Assembly: GCF_026626335.1 (NCBI RefSeq)
Contig: NZ_JAPNTZ010000006.1
Location: forward strand, 1-64,000
DNA from: Paractinoplanes pyxinae
GTDB lineage: Bacteria > Actinomycetota > Actinomycetes > Mycobacteriales > Micromonosporaceae
Direction: 5' to 3'
DNA length: 64,000 nucleotides
The notes below the pieces were generated by a model that was not told the origin of the DNA, ran no database searches, and saw nothing but the letters and a program-made list of their open reading frames with translations. The translations under genes were made by a program, and so were the position numbers. Shown here piece after piece: positions 1 through 9,215 of this stretch. Each line of letters begins with the position of its first letter. Positions within the stretch are counted from its first letter, which is position 1.

Positions 1-410
1 TCAGCTCACGATGAGCTACGGCTGCCGCCCCGGGGAGATCATCCAAGCCAGGGGCCCCATGCGAGGGTCAGACTCCCGAGCGCGCCGCTCGCCACCGTCA
101 TGCCACCCATGTCGGATTAGCGGTTTCCGCGTTCGACGGCCACCGGCTTGAGCCACCTCTTCACCTTGAGAGACCCGGCCCGGAAGTTGGTGGCCCGCCC
201 AAGCCGAGGAGTTACCGCGCAACCATCCGGAAGCGCGACCGGCACGGTGCGAACGCGAAACACACCACAAAGGTCCGCCCGGGTGACCAAGCCGCCCAGC
301 TTCGTCCACAACGCGGAAGCCAGACCCCGAACCCGCACGGGTTCCCCAGCCCAGCCGTGCAATCAGAGAAGCACCGACCACGACGAAAGCCGCAGGCAGA
401 AACCCGGCAA
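1..410. other. No confident gene; possible decayed minus-strand reading frame
   Basis: No recognisable product is encoded here. On the minus strand a frame opening at ATG 441 encodes a short hydrophobic stretch (VSALVPGLAGFLPAAFVVVG). A second frame, from TTG 362 down to 117, reads about 81 residues of protein-like composition (GEPVRVRGLASALWTKLGG near its start). The two frames join if one indel near 362-370 is assumed, so this could be the remains of a small membrane-protein gene. It could equally be chance coding in GC-rich DNA. No ribosome-binding site supports either start. Confidence 0.25.
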
Positions 411-483
411 GGCCGGGGACGAGGGCGCTCACGCAAAGCATAGAGACGGTTTTCAGCTTGCGTGAGCGCCCTCGTCCCCGGCC
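411..483. terminator. 26-bp perfect inverted repeat, probable thrS terminator
   Basis: The left arm at 411-436 begins GGCCGGGGACGAGGGCGCTC. It is an exact reverse complement of the right arm at 458-483, with a 21-nt loop between. It starts 34 bp beyond the thrS stop codon on the minus strand, where a transcription terminator is expected. There is no T-run, which is common in high-GC actinobacterial terminators. The stem is unusually long and perfect, so a recently inserted repeat element remains possible. Confidence 0.7.
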
Positions 484-516
484 GTCAAAGCGTAAGAAAG
501 CCGCGGTTTTTGAGGA

Positions 517-2520
517 TCACGCAGCGGCAGACGGCCCAACATTGGTCCGCGACCGCACGATCTCAACAACGTGAGCCACAGCCTCGTCAACGGAAACGCC
601 GTTGCGCTGCGAGCCGTCGCGGTAGCGGAAGGAGACGGTTCCGGCGGCCACGTCGTCGTCGCCGGCGATGGCCATGAAGGGGATCTTCTGCTGCTGGGCT
701 GTGCGGATCTTCTTTTGCATGCGGTCGTCGGAGTAGTCGACCTCGGCCCGGACCCCGGCGGCGCGCAGCTTCTCCACGAACGACGTCAGGTAGTCCGCGT
801 GGTCGTCGCGGATCGGGATTCCTACCACCTGGACGGGGGCCAGCCACGCCGGGAAGGCGCCCGCGTAGTGCTCGACCAGCACGCCGAAGAAGCGTTCGAT
901 CGAGCCGAACTTGGCCGAGTGGATCATTACCGGTTCCTGGCGGGTGCCGTCGGCGGCCTGGAACTCGAGGCCGAAGCGGGCCGGCTGGTTGAAGTCGTAC
1001 TGGATGGTCGACATCTGCCAGGTGCGGCCGATCGCGTCCTTGGCCTGGACGCTGATCTTCGGGCCGTAGAAGGCGGCGCCGCCCGGGTCGAGCACCAGCT
1101 CGAGGCCGGACTCGGTGGCCACGTCCTCCAGAACCTTCGTCGCCACGGCCCACTGCTCGTCCGTACCGATGAATTTGTCGCTCTTGGGGTCCCGGGTCGA
1201 CAGCTCGAGGTAGTAGTCGTCGAGGCCGAAGTCGTCGAGCAGCGACCGGACGAAGTTCAGCAGGTGCTTGATCTCGGCCGGGGCCTGCTCTTTCGTCACG
1301 TACGAGTGGGAGTCGTCCTGGGTGAGGCCGCGGACCCGGGTCAGGCCGTGCACCACACCTGACTTCTCGTAGCGGTAGACCGTGCCGAACTCGAAGAAGC
1401 GCAGCGGCAGCTCGCGGTAGGACCGCCCGCGCGACCTGAAGATCAGGTTGTGCATGGGGCAGTTCATGGCCTTGAGGTAGTAGTCCGCGCCTTCCAGCTG
1501 CATGGGCGGGAACATCGTGTCTTTGTAGTACGGCAGGTGCCCGGAGGTGTGGAACAAACCCTCTTTGGTGATGTGCGGCGAGCTGACGTACTGGAAGCCC
1601 TCTTCGATGTGGCGGGCGCGGACGTAGTCCTCCATCTCGCGCTTGATGATGCCGCCCTTGGGGTGGAAGACGACCAGGCCGGAGCCGATCTCGTCGGGGA
1701 ACGAGAACAGGTCGAGCTCGGTGCCGAGCTTGCGGTGGTCGCGGCGCTCGGCCTCGGCCAGGCGGTTCAGGTACGCCTTGAGCTCGTCGCGGGACGGCCA
1801 GGCGGTGCCGTAGATGCGCTGGAGCTGCGGGTTCTTCTCGGAGCCGCGCCAGTAGGCGGCGGCCGAGCGCATCAGTTTGAAGGCCGGGATGAGCCGGGTG
1901 GTGGGCAGGTGCGGGCCGCGGCACAGGTCGCCCCAGACGCGCTTGCCCTCTTTGTCGAGGTTGTCGTAGTGGGTGAGTTCACCGGCGCCGACGGTGGCCA
2001 GCTCGGTGTCGTCCACGTCGCCCTTGATGTCGACCAGTTCCAGCTTGTACGGCTCGCCGGCCAGTTCGACCTTGGCCTCGTCCAGCGACTTGTACTCGCG
2101 GCGGCGGAAGGTCTGGCCCGCCTTGACGATCTCTTGCATGCGCTTCTCGAGCTTCGTCAGGTCTTCCGGCTGGAACGGCTTCGGCACGTCGAAGTCGTAG
2201 TAGAAGCCGTTCTCGATGGGCGGGCCGATGCCCAGCTTGGCCTCGGGGAACACGTCCTGCACGGCCTGGGCCAGCACGTGCGCGGCCGAGTGGCGCAGCA
2301 CGTTGAGGCCGTCCGGCTCGTCGATGGCGACGGGGGCGACGTCGGTGTCGAGCTCGGGCCGCCAGTCGAGGTCACGCAGGCGGCCGGCGGCGTCGCGGAC
2401 CACCACGATCGCCTTGGGGCCGGTCGTCGGCAGGCCGGCTGCGGCCACCGCATCGGCGGCCGTAGTCCCGGCCGGGACGACGAGAGGGTCGGCCACAGCG
2501 GGGGTACGGGTTGCGGACAC
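517..2520 (-). CDS. thrS: Threonine--tRNA ligase
   Basis: A cytoplasmic class II aminoacyl-tRNA synthetase that charges tRNA-Thr. The order is an N-terminal TGS-like domain, an editing domain with the HSAAH zinc/editing motif near residues 77-81 and GDLCRGPH near 200, then the catalytic core with AMNCPMH (zinc cysteine near 354) and the motif-2 stretch [13 protein letters not shown], and an anticodon-binding C-terminus. I place the start at GTG 2520 (667 aa): AAGGAGAT lies six bases upstream, whereas the ATG at 2550 has no comparable site. The gap to the upstream gene is only about 90 bp, which leaves no room for a T-box leader. Downstream is a 26-bp hairpin. Identity is certain. Confidence 0.97.
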   Translation of the reverse strand: MSATRTPAVADPLVVPAGTTAADAVAAAGLPTTGPKAIVVVRDAAGRLRDLDWRPELDTDVAPVAIDEPDGLNVLRHSAAHVLAQAVQDVFPEAKLGIGPPIENGFYYDFDVPKPFQPEDLTKLEKRMQEIVKAGQTFRRREYKSLDEAKVELAGEPYKLELVDIKGDVDDTELATVGAGELTHYDNLDKEGKRVWGDLCRGPHLPTTRLIPAFKLMRSAAAYWRGSEKNPQLQRIYGTAWPSRDELKAYLNRLAEAERRDHRKLGTELDLFSFPDEIGSGLVVFHPKGGIIKREMEDYVRARHIEEGFQYVSSPHITKEGLFHTSGHLPYYKDTMFPPMQLEGADYYLKAMNCPMHNLIFRSRGRSYRELPLRFFEFGTVYRYEKSGVVHGLTRVRGLTQDDSHSYVTKEQAPAEIKHLLNFVRSLLDDFGLDDYYLELSTRDPKSDKFIGTDEQWAVATKVLEDVATESGLELVLDPGGAAFYGPKISVQAKDAIGRTWQMSTIQYDFNQPARFGLEFQAADGTRQEPVMIHSAKFGSIERFFGVLVEHYAGAFPAWLAPVQVVGIPIRDDHADYLTSFVEKLRAAGVRAEVDYSDDRMQKKIRTAQQQKIPFMAIAGDDDVAAGTVSFRYRDGSQRNGVSVDEAVAHVVEIVRSRTNVGPSAAA

Positions 2521-2607
2521 GGTGATCTCCTTCAGCTGCGAATAGCCCATCAGAACCTTGACGATGCTATCCGCCCCGATATTCCCCTGATCGGCCGCGC
2601 CCGCGAG

Positions 2608-3495
2608 TCACCGTTTGGTGAGCTCCGCTTCCTCCTCCACCCCGGGTTCGTACGAGAGAAGGTGTTTGCCCTCGGCCCGGTGTTCCAGGTCGGTGATGGC
2701 GGCCAGGCGGCGGTCGAGGTCGAGCTGGGCGCGGTTCATGGCCCCGTCGTGCATCTCGCCCTGGCGGGTGCGGGCGGCCAGCAGCTCGTCCTTGGCCCGC
2801 TGCAGCAGGATGCGGTTGGCCGTGTCCCGGTCGCGGGCGGGGATGCCACGGGCGGCGCCGATGATCTCGGGGTGCTCGGCGATGGCCTTGTCCTGGTTGA
2901 GGGAGTGCTGGCCCTTCCAGTACTCGGTCTGGCTGAACTCGGTCCAGTTGGCCAGGGCCAGGATGCTCACGTCGTCGTAGCGCGGCTGCTCGCCGTCGGG
3001 CAGGACGTCCTCGCGGTACGTGTAGTCGCTGAGGGCCTGGGCCGCCTTGCGGTCGAGGTCGTTGACCGAGGTGAGGACTTCGCCGATCTGCTGCGCGTAC
3101 GCGTCGACCGTGCCCTGCGAGGCGGCGACCGTGAGGGGCGCGGTGATCAGGCCGGCTTTCAGGTCGACCCGCAGCCCGGCCGCTTCGGCGTCGGCGACCA
3201 CTTCCTGCAGGTGGCGCCGGGCCTGTCCCAGATCGAGGGCGAAGTCGCGGATGATCCAGGCGATGGCGGCGCAGCCCGCCTGGCCGTTGCCGACCTGGAC
3301 GCGGATCTCGGCCGCCTTGTCCTGGGCGGCCTGCGAGCTGGGCCCGGCCGGCCAGTGGTTGGGCAGTTCGCGGGTGTCGCGGCCCAGGTCCTCCACGGCG
3401 ACGTCGAGGGTGCGGGCCAGCTGATCCCAGTGCCGGGCGACGGTCTCGAGCCGGCCGAGGTCGGCGGTGAGCAGCCCGTTCAGCGTGATCGTCAC
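2608..3495 (-). CDS. WXG100-like coiled protein, partner of the upstream EspC-like gene
   Basis: Uncharacterised 295-residue, mostly helical protein. The first 70 or so residues (ADLGRLETVARHWDQLARTL ... LPNHWPAG) have the spacing of a WXG100/ESX-type helical hairpin. The rest is charged and coiled-coil-like, and ends in LSYEPGVEEEAELTKR. Start GTG 3495 lies four bases after the stop of the upstream gene, so the two are translationally coupled. By analogy with such pairs it may form a complex exported by, or interacting with, a type VII secretion system. No secretion ATPase or EccB-E gene lies nearby, so that role is inference. It has no signal peptide or membrane segment. Confidence 0.7.
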   Translation of the reverse strand: MTITLNGLLTADLGRLETVARHWDQLARTLDVAVEDLGRDTRELPNHWPAGPSSQAAQDKAAEIRVQVGNGQAGCAAIAWIIRDFALDLGQARRHLQEVVADAEAAGLRVDLKAGLITAPLTVAASQGTVDAYAQQIGEVLTSVNDLDRKAAQALSDYTYREDVLPDGEQPRYDDVSILALANWTEFSQTEYWKGQHSLNQDKAIAEHPEIIGAARGIPARDRDTANRILLQRAKDELLAARTRQGEMHDGAMNRAQLDLDRRLAAITDLEHRAEGKHLLSYEPGVEEEAELTKR

Positions 3496-3499
3496 GACG

Positions 3500-3814
3500 T
3501 CACCCCGGCTTCCCGGCGACCTGGATGCGGTCGGCCGCGGCCTCGTCGGTGGCGACGAAGTCCCCCGCCGCCGCGCGCAGCTCACCGCCGTAGTCGCGGA
3601 CGAGCGTTCCCAGCCTCTCGATCGTGATCTGCCAGAACCGGGCGGCGTGGGCCATCCGGGTCTCGCAGACCTCGGCCCCTTCCACCGCGCCCTTACCGGC
3701 GTACTCCCATCCGGGTATCGGCGCGGCCGCCTTCGCGATCTGCTCCCCGATCCCGGTCACCGCCACGCCCATCGCCCGCACCGCCGGCGCATCGATGCTG
3801 GTCATGTCGTCCAT
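3500..3814 (-). CDS. EspC/WXG100-like small protein (type VII secretion-associated)
   Basis: A 104-residue helical protein that contains GWEYAG near residue 35, in the place of a WXG turn between two helices, and no signal peptide. Length and pattern match the ESX EspC-like/WXG100 superfamily of actinobacteria, which are usually secreted as heterodimers. It is the first gene of a two-gene unit with 2608-3495. ATG 3814 and ATG 3805 are both possible starts and neither has a strong ribosome-binding site. The absence of a type VII machinery gene in the window makes it an orphan pair here. Confidence 0.65.
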   Translation of the reverse strand: MDDMTSIDAPAVRAMGVAVTGIGEQIAKAAAPIPGWEYAGKGAVEGAEVCETRMAHAARFWQITIERLGTLVRDYGGELRAAAGDFVATDEAAADRIQVAGKPG

Positions 3815-3907
3815 CGATCAACCACCCCACCCGTAGAGGTCCCGCTCGCGAAAAGTACACGGTGCGGTCACGCCGTCCGGTTCACCGCCGGCCTCTACCG
3901 TGTGCTC

Positions 3908-5038
3908 ATGATCGAGGTTCTGACGGCTCTGCTGGACCGGTCGGTGGCCCGGATCGCCGAACTCACGGCGGACGCCCGCCACTTCGATCGGCTCGAGGTC
4001 GTCCGGATCGCCGACGTCTGGGACAACAACAGCGGGCCGTTGTTCGGGGTCCTGAGCGCCCCACGGCGACAGCGGGCGGCTCACGGCCGGCTCGCGCTCG
4101 AATGGATGGCGGGATTCGGGGCCAAGCGTCAGCAGTGGATGGCCGAGCAGGTGGCGCTGGCCGGATACGCGCTGGAGGCGTTGCCGGTGGCCGACGAGGG
4201 GCCGTACCGCGACTACCGGGGAATGGTGCGCCACAGCATGCAGCCCTTGGACGCGAGCCTCGGCGAGGACTACGACCTCGAGCGGGCGCGAATTTCCTCC
4301 GTACGGGTCGAGCAGGCCGGCCACGCACTCAACGGGTTCATCGGCCTGGAGGTCCCGCGGCGGTACGGCGTCGCCGGGAACGCCGACGTGCAGGTGTACT
4401 TGACCGGGCTGGACGACTGCCGGTTCGACAATGACGACCGGCGCGGGGTCGCGGTGGCCGACGGCGAGGTGAAGCTCGGCGAGCACGGCTTCGTGCGCGC
4501 GGCCGGCGCCGAGTACTGGCTGGACGACGACTCCTGGCATCTGTCCCAGGCCGGTCGGCGGGCGGACGCGGTGACGCCGCCCCGGCCGCCGCGCAATGAG
4601 GTGAAGCTGCGTCAACCCGACGGCTGGGCTTACGCCGCCGCGGCCGCCCTGCACGAGGCGATGATCCGGATCCGGTCGGTGCGCTACGCCCGGCTGGTCG
4701 GCAAGGTGCCGGTCGACGAGTTGGCCGGTCTGCTCGCGAACGCCGGATCGGACGCCCGCCGCGCGGCCCGGTGGCCCTGGGGTTACCAGCGCCTGGCCGA
4801 GCGCTGGAGCCGCGAAATCGAAAAGCCGGCCCGCCCGCCGGCAGCCCTCGGCGACCATCTCACGCTGGCCGCCATCGGCACGGGCGTGGTGCTCAATTCC
4901 GCCGTACGCAACGAGAAGGGCACCTGGGAGCTGCGCTCAGCCGAACTCCCTCCGCCGAATTCGTTCCGGCTCACCGCGCAGAACCAGCGCATCATCGTGG
5001 ACGGTGAGTGGTCGAACGAGACCGGACAGCAGAAGTAG
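3908..5038 (+). CDS. Conserved hypothetical protein, 376 aa
   Basis: Unrecognised cytoplasmic protein. It starts at ATG 3908; GTG 3902 is in frame and also possible. It is rich in Asp/Arg/Trp, with no signal peptide, membrane segment or obvious nucleotide-binding motif. Notable stretches are LDRSVARIAELTADARHFDR at the N-terminus and YAAAAALHEAMIRIRSVRYAR near residue 240. It is transcribed divergently from the WXG-like pair and ends three bases before the converging gamma-glutamyltransferase-like gene. Codon use is ordinary for the region. I assign no function. Confidence 0.75.
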   Translation: MIEVLTALLDRSVARIAELTADARHFDRLEVVRIADVWDNNSGPLFGVLSAPRRQRAAHGRLALEWMAGFGAKRQQWMAEQVALAGYALEALPVADEGPYRDYRGMVRHSMQPLDASLGEDYDLERARISSVRVEQAGHALNGFIGLEVPRRYGVAGNADVQVYLTGLDDCRFDNDDRRGVAVADGEVKLGEHGFVRAAGAEYWLDDDSWHLSQAGRRADAVTPPRPPRNEVKLRQPDGWAYAAAAALHEAMIRIRSVRYARLVGKVPVDELAGLLANAGSDARRAARWPWGYQRLAERWSREIEKPARPPAALGDHLTLAAIGTGVVLNSAVRNEKGTWELRSAELPPPNSFRLTAQNQRIIVDGEWSNETGQQK

Positions 5039-5041
5039 CGG

Positions 5042-6424
5042 TCAGGGGGTGATGGCGGCCAGGCCGTCGGCTCGGGGGTCGCTGCCCGCTTCGAGGACGC
5101 CGGCGTGCAGGCGGGACAGTTGGACGTGGCCGGCCTCGTCGTGCGGGCCGGCTGTGGTTGTGACGGTCAGGCCGGTCGGGTCGCCGGGGAGAGGCACGCC
5201 CGGTTCGAGGATCAGGTCGTCGCCGCGGAGGATCCAGCGTGGACGGGTCACCAGGTCGGCGGGGTCGGCGGTGAACACGTCGGGGGCGAGCTGGGCCAGG
5301 ATCCACGGCTGGGCCCGGCCGCCCTGGCAGCCCAGCGCGACCACGCCGCCGGAGGTCAGCGCGATCGTCGGGCACAGCGTGTGCGGCGGGCGGACTCCGG
5401 GTTTCAGGTGCGCGGGATGGGCCGGGTCGAGGCTGAACGACGTGCCCCGGTTGTGCAGCAGCACCCCGGTTCCCGGCTCGAGCAGGCCGGCGCCGAAGCT
5501 CTCGAAAACGCTCTGGATCAGGGTCACGGCGTTGCCCTCGTCGTCGACGGCGGTGACGGCCACCGTGTCGCCGGTCGGTTTCGGGGGCTCCGAGGCAAGG
5601 TCAAAGGCTTCCCGCGTACGAAGGAGAAGCCCATCCACCGAAATCGGGCCGCCACGAGGATCGCCGAGCAGCGCGTTACGGGCAGCCTGCGCGCGCCGGC
5701 TGTCGGCCAGCAGCGACGGCGAGCCGGCCACGGCCAGGAACGTGGCCCCCTGAACCGGCGGCGGCGCCGCATGCCAGGTGACCTCCCCGACCGTACGGCG
5801 CAATGGTTCGACCACCTCGGCCGAGTGAGCGCCGAAGTCGTCCGCCGAGAGCGTGACACCCAACGCCTTGAGCCCCGCGATCAGGCGCTCGTTGGCGTAG
5901 AACGACCGCCAGTCCCGGCCGATCTCGTCGAGCGTCCGGGCGAGCGCCGGCTGCACCAGCGTCGGCCCGAGCATCACGCCGGCCAGCCCCGGATCGGCCC
6001 GCACCACGTCGGCGGCCGCACTGATCGCCGTACGCAAGCCCGCGCTGATCTCGACACCATCAACCGCAAGCTGCACGGCGGGCGCCAGCAACTGGCTCAA
6101 CGGCAACCGCGCCCCGAGCGCCTGCACCGCGGCCCACCCCGCCACCACGCCCGGCACGGTCACCGTCTGCGGCCCCCGCAGCGGCATTCTTTCCACGTAC
6201 GCGTCCCGCCCGGCCGCCCCGACCGACACCACCGCCCGAACCGGCGCCCCGGCCGCCCGCACCATCGCGACGAGGTCCCCACCCACCGAACACTGATGCG
6301 GATACACGACGGCCAACGCCCCGGCCGCAGCCAGCGCCGCGTCGAACGCGTTGCCCCCGTCCCCCACCACCGCTCGCGCGGCCTCCACGGCAGCCGGATG
6401 CGGAGCAGCGACAGCAACAGCCAT
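5042..6424 (-). CDS. Gamma-glutamyltransferase family protein
   Basis: A 460-residue member of the Ntn-hydrolase gamma-glutamyltransferase family, which cleaves gamma-glutamyl bonds such as those of glutathione or gamma-glutamyl peptides. The N-terminus (VVGDGGNAFDAALAAAGALA) is the family's glycine/alanine-rich segment. The KPTGDTVAVTAVDDEGNAV region carries the Thr expected as autocatalytic nucleophile, followed by SFGAGLLEPGTGVLLHNRGT. There is no signal peptide and the protein is shorter than secreted Ggt (about 570-600 aa), so this is the compact cytoplasmic form often annotated only to family level. Start ATG 6424 has a weak AGGG upstream. Substrate unknown. Confidence 0.85.
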   Translation of the reverse strand: MAVAVAAPHPAAVEAARAVVGDGGNAFDAALAAAGALAVVYPHQCSVGGDLVAMVRAAGAPVRAVVSVGAAGRDAYVERMPLRGPQTVTVPGVVAGWAAVQALGARLPLSQLLAPAVQLAVDGVEISAGLRTAISAAADVVRADPGLAGVMLGPTLVQPALARTLDEIGRDWRSFYANERLIAGLKALGVTLSADDFGAHSAEVVEPLRRTVGEVTWHAAPPPVQGATFLAVAGSPSLLADSRRAQAARNALLGDPRGGPISVDGLLLRTREAFDLASEPPKPTGDTVAVTAVDDEGNAVTLIQSVFESFGAGLLEPGTGVLLHNRGTSFSLDPAHPAHLKPGVRPPHTLCPTIALTSGGVVALGCQGGRAQPWILAQLAPDVFTADPADLVTRPRWILRGDDLILEPGVPLPGDPTGLTVTTTAGPHDEAGHVQLSRLHAGVLEAGSDPRADGLAAITP

Positions 6425-6463
6425 ACGGCCGACCCTACGTCGGGCGTGAGCGAGGATGGCGGG

Positions 6464-6973
6464 ATGCTGACGACGGAACGGTTGCTGCTGCGTAAGTGGC
6501 GGAACGATGACCTCGACGGGCTGGCTGCCATCAACGCGGACCCGGAGGTCATGCGGTACATCCTGGATGGGTCGGTGCGGGATCGGGAGCAGAGCGCCGA
6601 CGGGCTGCGGAAGATGCGGCGGGACTGGGACGAGCAGGGGTACGGGCTGTTCGCGGTCGAGCTGCGCGGTGAACTGATCGGGTGGGCTGGGTTCGCGGTG
6701 CCCGTGTTTCTGCCCGCGGTGTTGCCGGCGGTGGAGATCGGGTGGCGGCTGGGGCGGCGCTTCTGGGGGTACGGGTACGCGACCGAGGCGGCTGCGGCTG
6801 CTCTGCGGTTCGGGTTCGACGAGGTGGGGTTCGAGCGGGTCATCAGCATCCGGCACGTCGACAACATGCGGTCGGCCCGGGTGATGGAGAAGCTGGGCCT
6901 GGCGTACGAGTTCGACACCGTGGTGCCGGAGTACGACCAGCCGGTGGCCGTGCACGCGGCCGTCAGACCGTGA
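6464..6973 (+). CDS. GNAT family N-acetyltransferase (RimJ/RimL type)
   Basis: A 169-residue acetyl-CoA-dependent acetyltransferase. It opens with LTTERLLLRKW, typical of the RimJ/RimL subgroup. WRLGRRFWGYGYATEAAAAA near residues 90-110 is the acetyl-CoA-binding motif A, and HVDNMRSARVMEKLGLAYE is motif B. ATG 6464 is preceded by GAGG; GTG 6446 is an in-frame alternative that adds six residues. It is divergent from the gamma-glutamyltransferase-like gene, and its 3' end overlaps the converging epimerase gene by 11 bp. Substrate cannot be told from sequence. Confidence 0.88.
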   Translation: MLTTERLLLRKWRNDDLDGLAAINADPEVMRYILDGSVRDREQSADGLRKMRRDWDEQGYGLFAVELRGELIGWAGFAVPVFLPAVLPAVEIGWRLGRRFWGYGYATEAAAAALRFGFDEVGFERVISIRHVDNMRSARVMEKLGLAYEFDTVVPEYDQPVAVHAAVRP

Positions 6974-7922
6974 GCGGGGTGGCCACCTCGAGCTCGTCGT
7001 GGTCGATGAGCCAGCGCACCGACTCGAGGACGGCCTGCTCCGGCTCGTACGCGGGAAGGTAGCCGAGCAGGGCGCGGGCCTTGTCGATGCTGAAGTAGTG
7101 GTCGCGGACCAGGTGTTCCCAGCTGGTCTGGGCGGCCTCCTCGCCGGCCGTGCGGCGGAAGTCGACCCAGGTCACCGGGCGCAGTTGCGCCGTCTGGCCG
7201 AACCAACCCGCGGCGATGCGGGCGTAGCCGCGGACGTTCAGGGCGGATGGGGCGACGGCGCTGAAGTCCTCGCCGGCGGCGGCGTCGCGGCGGGCGATGG
7301 CGGCCTCGAAGATCTGGGCCACGTCGTCGGCGTGCACGTGGTGCATGAATTCGGTGCCGATTCCCGGTACGTCTAGCGGCTCCCCGGCCGAGAGGGTGCG
7401 CCACACTGCCGGGTCCAGGTTGCCGAGCGGGCCCACCGGGTGCCAGCCGGGCCCGACGATGTGTCCAGGGTGGATCGACGTGGTGACCAGGCCGCCCGAG
7501 CTGGTCTCTTCCTTGAGCATGCGGGCGATGGCGTCCTTGGCGATGCCGTACTCGCCGAGCGGGGGCGGGCCGTTCTCTTCGGTCATGGGCAGCTTCAGGC
7601 TGGGGCCGGCCCGCCAGATCGAGCCGCAGTGCAGCAGGTGCCCTATCTGGCCGCGCAACCGGTCGACCAGCGCCGTCGCCGATTCGAGGGTGAAGCAGAT
7701 CAGGTCGACCACGACGTCGGGCTGCAGCCCGGCCACGGCCTCGGGGAACGCCGGGTCGTCGCGGTCGGCCGTCACCGGGCGCACCTGCGACCAGGCCGGG
7801 TCGTCGACGTAGCCGGAGCGCTGCCCGCGGCTGACGTTGATCACCTCGTGCCCGGCGCGAACCAGCCGGGGCACCAGGAACGTGCCGATGTGCCCACTGC
7901 CGCCGGCCACCACGATTCTCAC
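6963..7922 (-). CDS. NAD(P)-dependent epimerase/dehydratase family protein
   Basis: A 319-residue extended short-chain dehydrogenase/reductase. The N-terminal Rossmann motif MRIVVAGGSGHIGTFLVPRL has the GxxGxxG dinucleotide signature. EYGIAKDAIARML around residue 145 supplies the Tyr-x-x-x-Lys catalytic pair, and the C-terminus (SIDKARALLGYLPAYEPEQA) is typical of atypical nucleoside-sugar epimerases. Start is GTG 7922. It may be co-transcribed with the acetyltransferase whose stop lies about 10 bp upstream. Substrate unknown. Confidence 0.88.
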   Translation of the reverse strand: MRIVVAGGSGHIGTFLVPRLVRAGHEVINVSRGQRSGYVDDPAWSQVRPVTADRDDPAFPEAVAGLQPDVVVDLICFTLESATALVDRLRGQIGHLLHCGSIWRAGPSLKLPMTEENGPPPLGEYGIAKDAIARMLKEETSSGGLVTTSIHPGHIVGPGWHPVGPLGNLDPAVWRTLSAGEPLDVPGIGTEFMHHVHADDVAQIFEAAIARRDAAAGEDFSAVAPSALNVRGYARIAAGWFGQTAQLRPVTWVDFRRTAGEEAAQTSWEHLVRDHYFSIDKARALLGYLPAYEPEQAVLESVRWLIDHDELEVATPLTV

Positions 7923-7931
7923 CGGGCCAGG

Positions 7932-8387
7932 CTAACCCTTCGGCGTCCAGCGCAGCAGGTACTCGTCGTCGCTCTCGGACTCGACGACGCAGCCCAGCCG
8001 CTCGTACAGCCGGCGGGCCCGCGGGTTGTCTTTCTCGACGCCGATCAGCAGCGGGACGCCGTCCCGGGCCGCGGCGCCCTGCAGGTCGCGGATGATGGCC
8101 GTGCCGATGCCGCGGCCCTGCACGGACGGCAGCAGCTGAATACCGGCCAGGTGCAGGGCCGATTCCCGCCGGACCACGCGGAGCCGGCCGACCACCTCGT
8201 CGTCCAGCAGGATCACCGACAGAAAGCTGTCCGGTTCCGGGTTCCGGCTCCATTCGGCGAAACCGGCGCGCCACTGCTCGTCCTGTTCGGGGGTGTTGTC
8301 CGGCCAGCGGCCCTGCGCCTTGGTGGCCGCCATGACGATGTCGGCCAGCCGGTCGGCGTCGTCGGCCGTGGCCGGACGCAACCTCAT
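7932..8387 (-). CDS. GNAT family N-acetyltransferase
   Basis: A 151-residue acetyltransferase. MRLRPATADDADRLADIV opens the fold, LLPSVQGRGIGTAIIRDLQ is the acetyl-CoA P-loop-like motif A (Q/RxxGxG/A), and KDNPRARRLYERLGCVVES is motif B. Start ATG 8387 overlaps the stop of the upstream Tat-exported gene by four bases (ATGA), so the two are coupled. Substrate not predictable. Confidence 0.88.
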   Translation of the reverse strand: MRLRPATADDADRLADIVMAATKAQGRWPDNTPEQDEQWRAGFAEWSRNPEPDSFLSVILLDDEVVGRLRVVRRESALHLAGIQLLPSVQGRGIGTAIIRDLQGAAARDGVPLLIGVEKDNPRARRLYERLGCVVESESDDEYLLRWTPKG

Positions 8388-9169
8388 GCCAGGGCCGACC
8401 GGGTGGCGGTCACGAACGTGTCGAAGAGCGGCTTGAGCGTGTTCTTGCGGTCCTTGCGCGTATTGGTGAAGAACATGTCGGTGCGCAGCGGCGTGGTCAG
8501 CTCGAGCTGCACGCCCTTCCCGCGGCCGTTCAGGTTCACGATGTTGCGGGTGTCGGTGCCGCTCAGCGGCGGGACGATGTTGGCGTCGATCGCGTTTAAC
8601 CCGGCTGCCCGGTACGCCCGGATCAGCGCCGCCTTGAGGTCGGTGTCCAGCCCGCCGACCAGCACGGCGGCCACGTCGTCGTCCTGTTCGGCCTCGGCCG
8701 GCGAGCAGCCGTGCAACGACACCGTCCGCCGGCTGGCCGCGGCCGTGGCCAGGGCGACCGGGTCGTCGCAGTGGGTTGCCGTGACGTGCAGCGCCGCGTT
8801 GCCTGACGTCCGGATGCCCTCGAGCATCCAGTAGTCGTAGACCGGCCCGCTCGAGGTCAGGTCGGCCGGGTCGTAGCCGGCGATGGCCAGGCAGAGCTCG
8901 GAGGTGCCGGGCTCGATGCCGCCGCCGTGCACGGCCAGGATCGCGGTGTCGGGGTAGCTGCCGCCGGGGGCGTCGCTGTCGTCGAACGCGGCGTGCCGGC
9001 GGAAGCGACGGGCGTAGTCGACCCCCTCGGTGGTCTTCGAGTACATGTCGAGGTTGGACAGATAGTTGTCGTCGGCTGCGGCGGCGGGCCGCGCCCCGAT
9101 CGTTACCACGGGCGGGACGGCGGCCGCGCCGAGCATGGCCAGGACAGTGCGACGGCTGAGCGGAGACAT
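8384..9169 (-). CDS. Poly-gamma-glutamate hydrolase family protein, Tat-exported
   Basis: A 261-residue exported protein. The N-terminus SRRTVLAMLGAAAVPPVVT is a twin-arginine signal with an AxA-type cleavage region near residue 32. The mature part contains ILAVHGGGIEPGTSEL, the zinc-binding signature of the phage-derived poly-gamma-glutamate hydrolase family (PghP-like), and a second His-bearing segment, VTATHCDDP. Family members hydrolyse gamma-polyglutamate; here the role could be cell-wall or capsule turnover or nutrient release. It lies on the same strand as the acetyltransferase it overlaps. The gamma-glutamyl-cleaving gene 2 kb away is suggestive but not shown to be linked. Confidence 0.85.
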   Translation of the reverse strand: MSPLSRRTVLAMLGAAAVPPVVTIGARPAAAADDNYLSNLDMYSKTTEGVDYARRFRRHAAFDDSDAPGGSYPDTAILAVHGGGIEPGTSELCLAIAGYDPADLTSSGPVYDYWMLEGIRTSGNAALHVTATHCDDPVALATAAASRRTVSLHGCSPAEAEQDDDVAAVLVGGLDTDLKAALIRAYRAAGLNAIDANIVPPLSGTDTRNIVNLNGRGKGVQLELTTPLRTDMFFTNTRKDRKNTLKPLFDTFVTATRSALA

Positions 9170-9215
9170 GGCCCAAGCATCGACGAACGTGACAATCTCG
9201 TCGACCCCGTCCGGC

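Noticed and set aside
2521..2607. T-box leader in front of thrS
   Set aside because: Only about 90 bp separate the genes, with no specifier loop or T-box consensus; known actinobacterial T-boxes are mainly at ileS.
1450..3627. A 725-codon plus-strand open frame
   Set aside because: Antisense to thrS and the WXG-like gene; low-complexity Gly/Val/Leu/Arg composition, no ribosome-binding site.
3833..3898. 7-bp inverted repeat GTAGAGG/CCTCTAC in the divergent gap near 3.85 kb
   Set aside because: The arms are 52 bp apart and short; expected by chance in a 64 kb window.
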